Shown here in pieces: positions 1-5,969 of a stretch of DNA of 6,087 nt (positions within the stretch are counted from its first letter, which is position 1; each line of letters starts with the position of its first letter). Both the position numbers and the translations under genes were made by a program. Source of the stretch: Limnochordia bacterium (GTDB lineage: Bacteria; Bacillota; Limnochordia; Darwinibacteriales; SLO01); assembly GCA_007132635.1 (NCBI GenBank), contig SLOG01000194.1, positions 1-6,087 of the forward strand. Direction: 5' to 3'. A model generated the notes under the pieces. That model was not told where the DNA came from and made no database searches. It was given only the letters and a program-made list of their open reading frames with translations.

Positions 1-2436
1 AAGCCTTTCGTAATGAAAGAGTTGGTCGAGAGAGGGATGGCGCATAACATTAAGAGCGCCAAACGAATGGTTGAGCGAGTCAAACCTGAGGTTTGGGATG
101 TGGTGGAAGATGTTATCAGGGAGCATCCGGTACTCCTAAACCGAGCCCCCACTCTGCATCGCTTGGGGATCCAAGCTTTTGAGCCCGTTTTGGTGGAAGG
201 GCGAGCGCTCCAAGTCCATCCACTGGTTTGTACGGCGTATAATGCCGACTTCGATGGTGACCAGATGGCTGTGCATGTTCCCTTATCGGCTGAAGCCCAA
301 GCAGAAGCGAGGCTTCTGATGATGTCGACTAACAATATCCTTGTGCCGTCGAGCGGTCGGCCGATCGTAACACCGACGCAGGATATGGTTATCGGGATCT
401 ATTATCTGACTCTCCAAAAGGACGGAGCGAAAGGTGAAGGGCGTTACTTTGGGTCCCTCGAGGAGATTGACCATGCGTACAACGCCAGTGAGGTCAGCCT
501 GCACGCGAGGATCACTGTACGTCGCGAGGACGGCACCCGCTTGGAAACAACTGTTGGGCGGTACTTTTTCAACAGCGTTCTCCCGGACGAGATGGAATAC
601 TACGAGAAAGAATTGGACAAAAAACAGCTTGGTTTGCTGGTGGAGGATTTGTATGCCAAGGTTGGGGCATCTCGATCTGCTGAGACATTGGACCGCATAA
701 AAGAACTGGGCTACCGGCATGGTACGCGTTCTGGCACCACGGTCTCTGTTGGGGACATTATTGTGCCAGAGAGTAAGCATATGCGGGTTGCTGAAGCTGA
801 GACTGAGGTAGATCAGATCGAGCAGCAGCATCGGCGCGGCCTGCTGACGGAGGAAGAGCGATACCAGCGGATCTGCGAAATTTGGACGCGGACGAAGGAT
901 GTCGTAACTCAAGAAATGCTGGCCAATTTCACTCAGTTTAACCCGATTTATATGATGGCCATTTCTGGAGCGCGAGGCAATGAATCGCAGATCAGCCAGT
1001 TGGCGGGAATGCGTGGCCTGGTAGCCGATCCCACTGGAAAAACCATCGAGATCCCGATTAAGGCCAACTTTCGAGAAGGCTTGACCGTGTTGGAGTACTT
1101 CATCTCAACCCACGGCACCCGCAAGGGTCTTGCTGATACGGCCCTTAGAACTGCTGACTCGGGGTACCTGACTCGTCGTTTGGTTGATGTATCACAAGAC
1201 GTCATTGTGCGCGAACACGATTGCGGGACGACAGACGGTATTGTGCTCGAAGCAATCAAAACGATTTCCGGTCAGGCAGAGGACGTAATTGAGCCCTTGT
1301 GGGAACGGATTGTCGGGCGAGTCACCGCCGAGCCGGTGTTTAACCCGGAAACGGGTGAGTTGGTGCTGGAAGCTAACCAGTACATCAACGATGCCATGGC
1401 CAAGCAAGTCGATTCGATGGGCATCAAGCGTGTGAAAATCCGCTCCGTACTCACCTGCCGCAGCCGATTTGGCGTATGCGTCCACTGTTACGGGCGTAAT
1501 CTAGCGAATAACGGAGTCGTTGATGTGGGTGAAGCAGTCGGTATTGTTGCCGCCCAATCCATCGGCGAACCCGGAACACAGCTTACCATGAGGACATTCC
1601 ATACTGGTGGTGTCGCAGGTGATGATATCACGGCCGGTCTCCCGCGAGTTGAGGAATTGTTTGAGGCTCGCAAGCCCAAGGGTCAAGCCATCATCAGCGA
1701 GATTCATGGGACTGTGGAGATCTCGGAGACCAAGGGTACACGGAAGGCCGTCGTGCGCAGTGATGATGGTGAAGAAAAGACCTACACGATTCCGTATGGA
1801 GCGCGGCTGCGACTGCGGCACGGCTCTCAGGTTGAACCGGCGGACCGAATAACCGAGGGTTCTGTGAACCCCCACGATATTTTGGCAATCCAGGGTATTC
1901 GCGGTGTCCAGGCTTATCTGGTTCAAGAGGTTCAGGAAGTATATCGTTCGCAAGGAGTGTATATCAACGACAAACACATTGAAGTCATCGTGCGGCAGAT
2001 GCTTCGGAAGGTAAAGGTGGACGATCCGGGGGACTCCCTCATGCTTCCCGGCAGCCTAATTGATGTGTTTGAGTTTGATGAATCCAATGCAAGGCTGACA
2101 GCCAACGGAAGTGACAAACAACCTGCTACAGCGAGACCGATCTTGTTGGGGATTACCAAAGCGTCGTTGGCCACGGAGAGCTTCCTGTCTGCCGCCTCAT
2201 TCCAGGAGACAACTCGGGTGTTGACGGAAGCAGCCATAAAAGGCAAAGTAGATCGGCTGCTCGGTCTCAAGGAGAATGTTATCATCGGTAAACTTGTTCC
2301 GGCTGGCACCGGCATGTCTCGCTACCGAGGCATTGAATTAGAAGACACTCCGGGTCTGCCTGGATTGAAGCAAGCCGCGGAAGACTCCTCAGAGACAGAG
2401 ACAGCCGATGAGCAAGAACAGCTGATTTCGCGCTAA
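1..2436 (+). CDS. rpoC: DNA-directed RNA polymerase subunit beta' (3' part; start lies upstream of the window)
   Basis: This is the catalytic beta' subunit of RNA polymerase, which works in the core enzyme with beta, two alpha and omega. The reading frame is open from base 1, so the gene enters from the left; 811 codons remain and, compared with about 1200 residues in Bacillus, roughly 365 N-terminal residues are missing. The active-site motif NADFDGDQM is at 241-267, with the three Mg-binding aspartates at 247, 253 and 259. The bridge helix lies at about 1111-1200 (GLADTA, SGYLTRRLVDV). Four zinc-site cysteines are encoded at 1222, 1456, 1477 and 1486. The trigger loop spans about 1540-1620 (AAQSIGEPGTQLTMRTFHTGG, Arg at 1591, His at 1600). 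The usual C-terminal FLSAASFQETTRVL and LKENVIIGKLVPAGTG blocks follow, then a short acidic, Gln/Glu-rich tail ending in TAA. No frameshift or large lineage insertion is seen. rpoB presumably lies upstream. Confidence 0.99.
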   Translation, partial: KPFVMKELVERGMAHNIKSAKRMVERVKPEVWDVVEDVIREHPVLLNRAPTLHRLGIQAFEPVLVEGRALQVHPLVCTAYNADFDGDQMAVHVPLSAEAQAEARLLMMSTNNILVPSSGRPIVTPTQDMVIGIYYLTLQKDGAKGEGRYFGSLEEIDHAYNASEVSLHARITVRREDGTRLETTVGRYFFNSVLPDEMEYYEKELDKKQLGLLVEDLYAKVGASRSAETLDRIKELGYRHGTRSGTTVSVGDIIVPESKHMRVAEAETEVDQIEQQHRRGLLTEEERYQRICEIWTRTKDVVTQEMLANFTQFNPIYMMAISGARGNESQISQLAGMRGLVADPTGKTIEIPIKANFREGLTVLEYFISTHGTRKGLADTALRTADSGYLTRRLVDVSQDVIVREHDCGTTDGIVLEAIKTISGQAEDVIEPLWERIVGRVTAEPVFNPETGELVLEANQYINDAMAKQVDSMGIKRVKIRSVLTCRSRFGVCVHCYGRNLANNGVVDVGEAVGIVAAQSIGEPGTQLTMRTFHTGGVAGDDITAGLPRVEELFEARKPKGQAIISEIHGTVEISETKGTRKAVVRSDDGEEKTYTIPYGARLRLRHGSQVEPADRITEGSVNPHDILAIQGIRGVQAYLVQEVQEVYRSQGVYINDKHIEVIVRQMLRKVKVDDPGDSLMLPGSLIDVFEFDESNARLTANGSDKQPATARPILLGITKASLATESFLSAASFQETTRVLTEAAIKGKVDRLLGLKENVIIGKLVPAGTGMSRYRGIELEDTPGLPGLKQAAEDSSETETADEQEQLISR

Positions 2437-2455
2437 AGGGTTTTGTGAAACCCTT
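2436..2455 (+). other. Hairpin directly behind the rpoC stop codon
   Basis: AAGGGTTT (2436-2443) and AAACCCTT (2448-2455) form a perfect 8-bp inverted repeat around a 4-base TGTG loop. It begins at the last base of the rpoC TAA. No T-tract follows (GACATCATGG comes next), so it does not look like a standard intrinsic terminator. It may protect the rpoBC mRNA 3' end or slow polymerase. Its right arm shares two bases with the -35 box of the next promoter. The inverted repeat is seen directly; its role is inferred. Confidence 0.55.
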
Positions 2456-2483
2456 GACATCATGGGATTTACGATGGTAGAAT
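2454..2483 (+). promoter_or_regulatory. Predicted sigmaA-type promoter of the str operon
   Basis: The -35 box TTGACA (2454-2459) matches consensus perfectly. After an 18-base spacer comes the -10 box TAGAAT (2478-2483, five of six matches), preceded by TGG at 2475-2477, an extended -10 TGn element. Transcription would start near 2490, leaving a leader of about 88 bases before the L7Ae-like gene. It sits in the only sizeable gap of the window, between rpoC and the str genes, which is where an operon promoter is expected. Read-through from rpoC could add to its output. Confidence 0.8.
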
Positions 2484-2495
2484 GAGTGAGTGTGC

Positions 2496-2522
2496 TATCC
2501 CGCGGGTTTGTCCCGCGGGATA
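2496..2522 (+). promoter_or_regulatory. Perfect 11-bp GC-rich hairpin at the predicted 5' end of the leader
   Basis: TATCCCGCGGG (2496-2506) and CCCGCGGGATA (2512-2522) are exact inverse complements around a TTTGT loop. The stem would begin only about 6 bases after the predicted transcription start. There is no T-tract behind it, so it is not a classical terminator. It could be a 5' stabilising stem that blocks 5'-end-dependent RNA decay, or part of a regulatory leader. A weaker competing pairing exists between GGGA (2517-2520) and TCCC (2526-2529). Confidence 0.65.
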
Positions 2523-2532
2523 CGTTCCCATG

Positions 2533-2559
2533 AGCAGAGGCAGAGATGCTGGCTTTTTT
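2533..2559 (+). promoter_or_regulatory. Possible second leader stem-loop with tandem G/A pairs and a T-tract
   Basis: AGCA (2533-2536) can pair with TGCT (2547-2550). Inside the stem, GA (2537-2538) faces GA (2545-2546), allowing two tandem sheared G.A pairs capped by a six-base loop. CC (2528-2529) could pair with GG (2551-2552) outside it across a three-base bulge. Six T's follow at 2554-2559. The arrangement resembles a K-loop or a weak attenuator, but the Watson-Crick stem is only 4 bp and may be chance. Confidence 0.25.
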
Positions 2560-2563
2560 CGTA

Positions 2564-2571
2564 GAGGGGAG
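2564..2571 (+). promoter_or_regulatory. Shine-Dalgarno site that sets the L7Ae-like gene start
   Basis: GAGGGGAG ends six bases before the ATG at 2578. It favours that start over the in-frame upstream ATGs at 2482 and 2530, neither of which has a comparable site, and over the ATG two codons further on at 2584. Confidence 0.75.
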
Positions 2572-2577
2572 ACCGCT

Positions 2578-2820
2578 ATGCCCATGCACTTGAGAGATGC
2601 TCACAAGGTTGTAGGTGCCAAGCAGACGATGAAGGCCCTGCAAGCTGGGCAGACCCGAGTCGTATATATCGCAAGGGATGCTGAGCCAAATGTGATCTTG
2701 CCGATTAAAAGGCAGTGCGCCGAGCAAGGGGTCGAAATAGTCGAGGTCGAAACCATGGCAGAGTTAGGGAAAGCCTGCTCTATTGACGTCGGAGCCTCTG
2801 TGGCCGGCATTGTCAAGTGA
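2578..2820 (+). CDS. ybxF: Ribosomal protein L7Ae-like, putative K-turn RNA-binding protein (YbxF family)
   Basis: This 80-residue protein matches the small bacterial L7Ae/L30e/Gadd45 family represented by Bacillus subtilis YbxF (about 82 residues, same place in the operon). The family is a single alpha-beta-alpha domain that binds kink-turn RNAs; the cellular role in bacteria is not well settled. Visible signatures are VVGAKQTMKAL (residues 11-21), the RNA-contacting G-x-K-Q-T segment; VVYIARDAEPNV (28-39); and MAELGKACSIDVGASVAGIV (60-79), matching LGKACGIEVGAAAVAI of YbxF. There is no signal peptide or membrane segment, so it should be cytosolic. I chose the ATG at 2578 for its ribosome binding site and homologue length. 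The frame is open back to 2482, but that ATG overlaps the promoter -10 box. rpsL follows after 26 bases, probably co-transcribed. It is sometimes annotated as ribosomal protein L7Ae or rplGB. Confidence 0.93.
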   Translation: MPMHLRDAHKVVGAKQTMKALQAGQTRVVYIARDAEPNVILPIKRQCAEQGVEIVEVETMAELGKACSIDVGASVAGIVK

Positions 2821-2831
2821 AATGCTGAGGG

Positions 2832-2840
2832 AAAGGGGGT
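2832..2840 (+). promoter_or_regulatory. Shine-Dalgarno site of rpsL
   Basis: AAAGGGGGT lies seven bases before the GTG at 2847. An ATG at 2845 overlaps that GTG as ATGTG, but it is out of frame and reads only four codons (MCQP) before a TAA at 2857. The GTG is therefore the start of S12, giving the conserved N-terminus MPTINQLV. Confidence 0.75.
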
Positions 2841-2846
2841 AAAAAT

Positions 2847-3260
2847 GTGCCAACCATAAACCAATTGGTAAAGCAGGGCCGCAAAGCCCAAAAGACAAAG
2901 GGTGATGCGCCTGCTCTACGGTATATGCAGAACACTCTTCGTGATCAGAATGTTTACGGGACGGGATCGCCGCAAAAGCGAGGTGTGTGTACTCGAGTGT
3001 ACACAGCAACACCCAAGAAGCCGAACTCTGCGCTTCGTAAGGTGGCGCGTGTTCGTCTGACCAACGGCATTGAAGTGACGTCGTATATTCCGGGAGAAGG
3101 CCATAATCTTCAAGAACACAGTGTTGTCTTGTGTCGCGGAGGTCGAGTCAAGGATATTCCTGGTGTTCGCTACCACGTTGTCCGTGGTACCTTGGATACG
3201 GCCGGTGTTGCAGATAGACGCCAGAGTCGTTCGAAGTATGGAACTAAACGGCCGAAGTAG
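2847..3260 (+). CDS. rpsL: 30S ribosomal protein S12
   Basis: S12 is the small-subunit protein at the decoding centre that tunes translational accuracy and is the classic site of streptomycin resistance. The product is 137 residues, close to the 138 of Bacillus. About 14 extra residues sit before PQKRGVCTRV compared with the 124-residue E. coli protein, as in other Firmicutes. The signature TPKKPNSALRKVARVRLTNG covers residues 55-74 and GEGHNLQEHS covers 83-92. The two lysines whose replacement causes streptomycin resistance are intact: K57 (K56 of B. subtilis) and K102 in GGRVKDIPGVRYH, so the sequence looks wild type. Residue 96 is Cys in VVLCRGG, where Ile or Val is usual. The start is GTG, supported by the family N-terminus. 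rpsG follows after 54 bases with no terminator hairpin, so the two are probably on one transcript. Confidence 0.99.
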   Translation: MPTINQLVKQGRKAQKTKGDAPALRYMQNTLRDQNVYGTGSPQKRGVCTRVYTATPKKPNSALRKVARVRLTNGIEVTSYIPGEGHNLQEHSVVLCRGGRVKDIPGVRYHVVRGTLDTAGVADRRQSRSKYGTKRPK

Positions 3261-3299
3261 CAATGTAAAGTAGACATACCAAGTGATTTTTTTCTGGGT

Positions 3300-3309
3300 A
3301 AAGGGGTGA
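3300..3309 (+). promoter_or_regulatory. Shine-Dalgarno site that sets the rpsG start
   Basis: AAAGGGGTGA resembles the complement of the 16S rRNA tail and lies about eight bases before the ATG at 3315. The in-frame GTG at 3306 is part of this site and so is unlikely to be a start. The ATG gives the standard MPRRG N-terminus and a 156-residue S7. Confidence 0.8.
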
Positions 3310-3314
3310 ATTTG

Positions 3315-3785
3315 ATGCCAAGACGAGGAAACATTCCGAAAAGGGAAATCGTTCCGGACGCGATCCACAATAGCAAGCTAGTGGCTCGTTTTATCAACGC
3401 TTTGATGCTTGACGGAAAACGAGGCACGGCCGAAGGTATTATGTATAATGCGCTTGAGATTATCCGAGAAAAGACTGCTGGCGACCCGCTGGAAGCCTTG
3501 GACCAAGCTATGCAGAACGTAATGCCTGTGCTGGAGGTTAAGTCACGTCGTGTGGGTGGAGCCACATATCAAGTCCCTGTAGAAGTTCGTTCCGAACGCC
3601 GGGTCGCGTTGGCTTTGCGGTGGTTGGTCCAGAACTCAAGGGCGCGAGGCGAGTATACCATGGTTGAGCGTCTATCCGGCGAACTGCTGGATGCCGCCAA
3701 AAACCAAGGCGGCTCGGTAAAAAAGAAAGAGGATACTCATCGAATGGCAGAAGCCAATAAGGCCTTTGCCCACTATCGCTGGTAG
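3315..3785 (+). CDS. rpsG: 30S ribosomal protein S7
   Basis: S7 is a primary 16S rRNA-binding protein that starts assembly of the 30S head and lies near the E site and mRNA exit. The product is 156 residues, the usual length in Firmicutes. Family blocks are clear: MPRRGNIPKREIVPD at the N-terminus; LVARFINALMLDGKR at about 22-36; DPLEALDQAMQNVMPVLEVK at about 57-76; RRVGGATYQVPVEV at 78-91, the beta-hairpin arm region; and the C-terminal KKEDTHRMAEANKAFAHYRW. Nothing is truncated. In E. coli, S7 represses its own operon by binding the rpsL-rpsG spacer. The 54-base spacer here shows no comparable fold that I can see, so I claim no such control. fusA follows after 53 bases. Confidence 0.99.
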   Translation: MPRRGNIPKREIVPDAIHNSKLVARFINALMLDGKRGTAEGIMYNALEIIREKTAGDPLEALDQAMQNVMPVLEVKSRRVGGATYQVPVEVRSERRVALALRWLVQNSRARGEYTMVERLSGELLDAAKNQGGSVKKKEDTHRMAEANKAFAHYRW

Positions 3786-3822
3786 TTGATTTCTCTGCCA
3801 TAGATGGGTTTTAAACTCGGCT

Positions 3823-3830
3823 AGGAGGAG
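3823..3830 (+). promoter_or_regulatory. Strong Shine-Dalgarno site of fusA
   Basis: AGGAGGAG is the best ribosome binding site in the window, with eight bases to the GTG at 3839. A second GTG at 3834 is in another frame and only three bases from the site. The GTG at 3839 opens the EF-G frame. Confidence 0.85.
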
Positions 3831-3838
3831 TAAGTGAA

Positions 3839-5914
3839 GTGGGAAGACAATTTGCTGTTAAGAGGACTCGCAACATCGGCATCATGGCTCACATTGATGC
3901 CGGCAAGACAACAACCACTGAAAGAATCCTCTTTTACACCGGGAAAGTGCACAAGCTAGGCGAAACCCATGATGGCGCCTCAACCATGGATTGGATGGTT
4001 CAGGAGCGAGAGAGAGGCATCACCATTACATCAGCAGCTACAACGTGTTTTTGGAAAGATCACCGGATTAACATTATCGATACGCCCGGGCACGTGGACT
4101 TTACAGTGGAAGTTGAGCGTTCGCTTCGCGTTCTCGATGGTGCGGTGGCAGTGTTCTGCTCGGTGGGCGGGGTAGAACCTCAATCCGAAACTGTTTGGCG
4201 GCAGGCAGACAAATACCGCGTTCCGCGGATTGCTTATGTAAACAAAATGGATCGAGTAGGTGCAGACTTTCAACGCGCATTGGACATGATGCGTGAACGC
4301 TTGGGAGCCAATCCGGTCGCGGTCCAGTGGCCGATTGGGATCGAGGATTCGTTCCGCGGGATCATTGATCTTATTGAACAGAAGGCGTATGTGTTTGAAG
4401 ACGATCTGGGGACTCGCAGTGTCGAGGCCGACATTCCAGACGAATACGCCAATATAGTAAGCGAGGCGCGAGAAGTCCTGATTGAGGCCGTTGCTGAGAC
4501 AGATGATGAGCTCACGACCAAGTATTTGGAGGGTGAGAACATCACCCCGGAGGAGCTGCGGAAGGCTCTTCGACGGGCTTGCCTAAATGTAAATCTTACA
4601 CCGGTTTTGTGTGGTTCATCATTTAAGAACAAGGGAGTGCAGCTGCTGTTGGATGCAGTTGTCAATTACCTGCCGTCACCTGATGATCTCCCGCCAGTGA
4701 CGGGACTAAACCCGAACACGCAGGAAGAGGAAACGCGTGAGCTGAACGATGATGCTCCTTTTTCGGCCTTGGCGTTTAAGATCACGACAGACCCCTATGT
4801 TGGACGATTAGCGTATTTCCGGGTCTATTCGGGGGTTCTTAGGGCCGGGTCCTATATCTTCAACGTGACGAAGGGCCGCAAGGAAAGAATAGGACGTATT
4901 CTGCAGATGCACGCTAATCACCGCGAGGAGGTCCCAGAGGTTTTTTCGGGTGATATAGCGGCTGCTGTTGGCTTCAAAGACACTGGAACTGGAGACAGTT
5001 TGTGCGATGAAGGGCATCCTATTCTTTTAGAGGAGTTGGTTTTCCCCGAACCGGTGATCAACCAAGCGGTCGAACCCAAGTCCAAAGCTGATCAAGACAA
5101 ACTGACGCTGGCCCTGCAGAAACTGTCTGAAGAGGATCCTACCTTCCGCGTGAAGACAGATGAAGAGACTGGTCAGACAATCATTTCGGGTATGGGTGAA
5201 CTTCATCTCGAAATCATTGTGGATCGACTGCTTCGGGAGTTTAAGGTGGCTGCTAACATCGGAAAGCCCCAGGTGGCCTACCGCGAAACTATCACGAAGG
5301 CAGTCAAGTCCGAGGGAAGATTTGTCCGCCAATCTGGTGGGCGTGGGCAGTACGGGCATGTTCTGTTGGAGTTGGAGCCGCAGGAACCTGGTACAGGGTT
5401 TGAGTTTGAGAACAAGGTTTTTGGTGGGTCGATTCCTCGAGAGTATATACCAGCAGTCGAAAATGGCATTAAAGAGGCTATGCTTAACGGAGTGCTGGCA
5501 GGCTACCCGATGGTTGATGTCAAGGTTCGGTTGGTTGACGGTTCGTACCATGAAGTGGATTCCTCGGAGATGGCATTTAAGGTGGCCGGTTCTATGGGTT
5601 TCCGCCAGGGTGTCGAAAGGGCTAATCCTGTTCTCCTTGAGCCGATCATGCGAATAGAGGTTGTTTCTCCTGAGGATTACTTGGGCGACGTCATGGGTGA
5701 TGTAAACAGTAGGCGTGGTAAAGTCCAGGGCATGGAATCTCGCGGAAACGCGCAGATTATAAAAGCTCATGTGCCGTTGTCAGAGATGTTTGGGTATGCT
5801 ACGGATCTGCGGTCGGCAACGCAAGGGCGCGCAAACTACACAATGCACTTTTCTCACTATGAACAGGTTCCGGCCTCGATTGCTGAAGCCATTCGTGAGA
5901 AGTATGGAGCTTGA
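3839..5914 (+). CDS. fusA: Translation elongation factor G (EF-G)
   Basis: EF-G is the ribosome-dependent GTPase that drives tRNA-mRNA translocation and, with ribosome recycling factor, splits ribosomes after termination. The 691-residue product has the normal length. GTPase motifs, in order, are AHIDAGKT (17-24, P-loop), RGITITSAATT (59-69, switch I), DTPGH (81-85, switch II with the catalytic His85), NKMD (135-138) and GSSFKNKG (259-266, where many EF-Gs have GSAFKNKG). Domain II follows at about 280-395 (FKITTDPYVGRLAYFRVYSG), then domain III (LQKLSEEDPTF, SGMGELHLEI). Domain IV has GRGQYGHV and HEVDSSEMAFKVAGSMGFR, and domain V has LGDVMGDVNSRRG and SEMFGYATDLRSATQGR. All domains and motifs look intact, so this is a functional housekeeping copy. 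The GTG start is supported by a strong ribosome binding site and the conserved GRQF-x-x-x-RTRNIGI N-terminus. tuf follows after 55 bases. Confidence 0.99.
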   Translation: MGRQFAVKRTRNIGIMAHIDAGKTTTTERILFYTGKVHKLGETHDGASTMDWMVQERERGITITSAATTCFWKDHRINIIDTPGHVDFTVEVERSLRVLDGAVAVFCSVGGVEPQSETVWRQADKYRVPRIAYVNKMDRVGADFQRALDMMRERLGANPVAVQWPIGIEDSFRGIIDLIEQKAYVFEDDLGTRSVEADIPDEYANIVSEAREVLIEAVAETDDELTTKYLEGENITPEELRKALRRACLNVNLTPVLCGSSFKNKGVQLLLDAVVNYLPSPDDLPPVTGLNPNTQEEETRELNDDAPFSALAFKITTDPYVGRLAYFRVYSGVLRAGSYIFNVTKGRKERIGRILQMHANHREEVPEVFSGDIAAAVGFKDTGTGDSLCDEGHPILLEELVFPEPVINQAVEPKSKADQDKLTLALQKLSEEDPTFRVKTDEETGQTIISGMGELHLEIIVDRLLREFKVAANIGKPQVAYRETITKAVKSEGRFVRQSGGRGQYGHVLLELEPQEPGTGFEFENKVFGGSIPREYIPAVENGIKEAMLNGVLAGYPMVDVKVRLVDGSYHEVDSSEMAFKVAGSMGFRQGVERANPVLLEPIMRIEVVSPEDYLGDVMGDVNSRRGKVQGMESRGNAQIIKAHVPLSEMFGYATDLRSATQGRANYTMHFSHYEQVPASIAEAIREKYGA

Positions 5915-5969
5915 TCTTTGCGCTGACGGCGGTCGGGTAGACGAATCGATTCTGAGAGGAGAGTAAAGA

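Noticed and set aside
2482..2577. In-frame 32-codon N-terminal extension of the L7Ae-like protein from the ATG at 2482 (or the ATG at 2530).
   Set aside because: The 2482 ATG overlaps the -10 box, upstream of the predicted transcript start. The extension covers the hairpins, lacks a ribosome binding site and has no counterpart in the family.
3287..3293. Run of seven T's between rpsL and rpsG, considered as an intrinsic terminator.
   Set aside because: There is no GC-rich stem in front of it, only a 4-bp ATGT/ACAT pairing.
3306..3314. GTG at 3306 as the rpsG start.
   Set aside because: It lies inside the Shine-Dalgarno sequence; the ATG at 3315 gives the conserved MPRRG start and normal length.
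3786..3815. Possible fusA promoter: TTGATT, 18-base spacer, TTTAAA.
   Set aside because: Both boxes are poor matches and it would start transcription almost on top of the ribosome binding site; probably chance.
5027..5770. Long minus-strand open frame (247 codons) inside fusA.
   Set aside because: It lies wholly antisense to an intact EF-G gene, has no recognisable motifs or ribosome binding site, and is an expected shadow of the coding strand. The other antisense and out-of-frame ORFs in rpoC and fusA were rejected likewise.
5943..5952. 10-bp palindrome GAATCGATTC between fusA and tuf.
   Set aside because: It has no loop, no T-tract and no repeat elsewhere in the window; too short to support a function.
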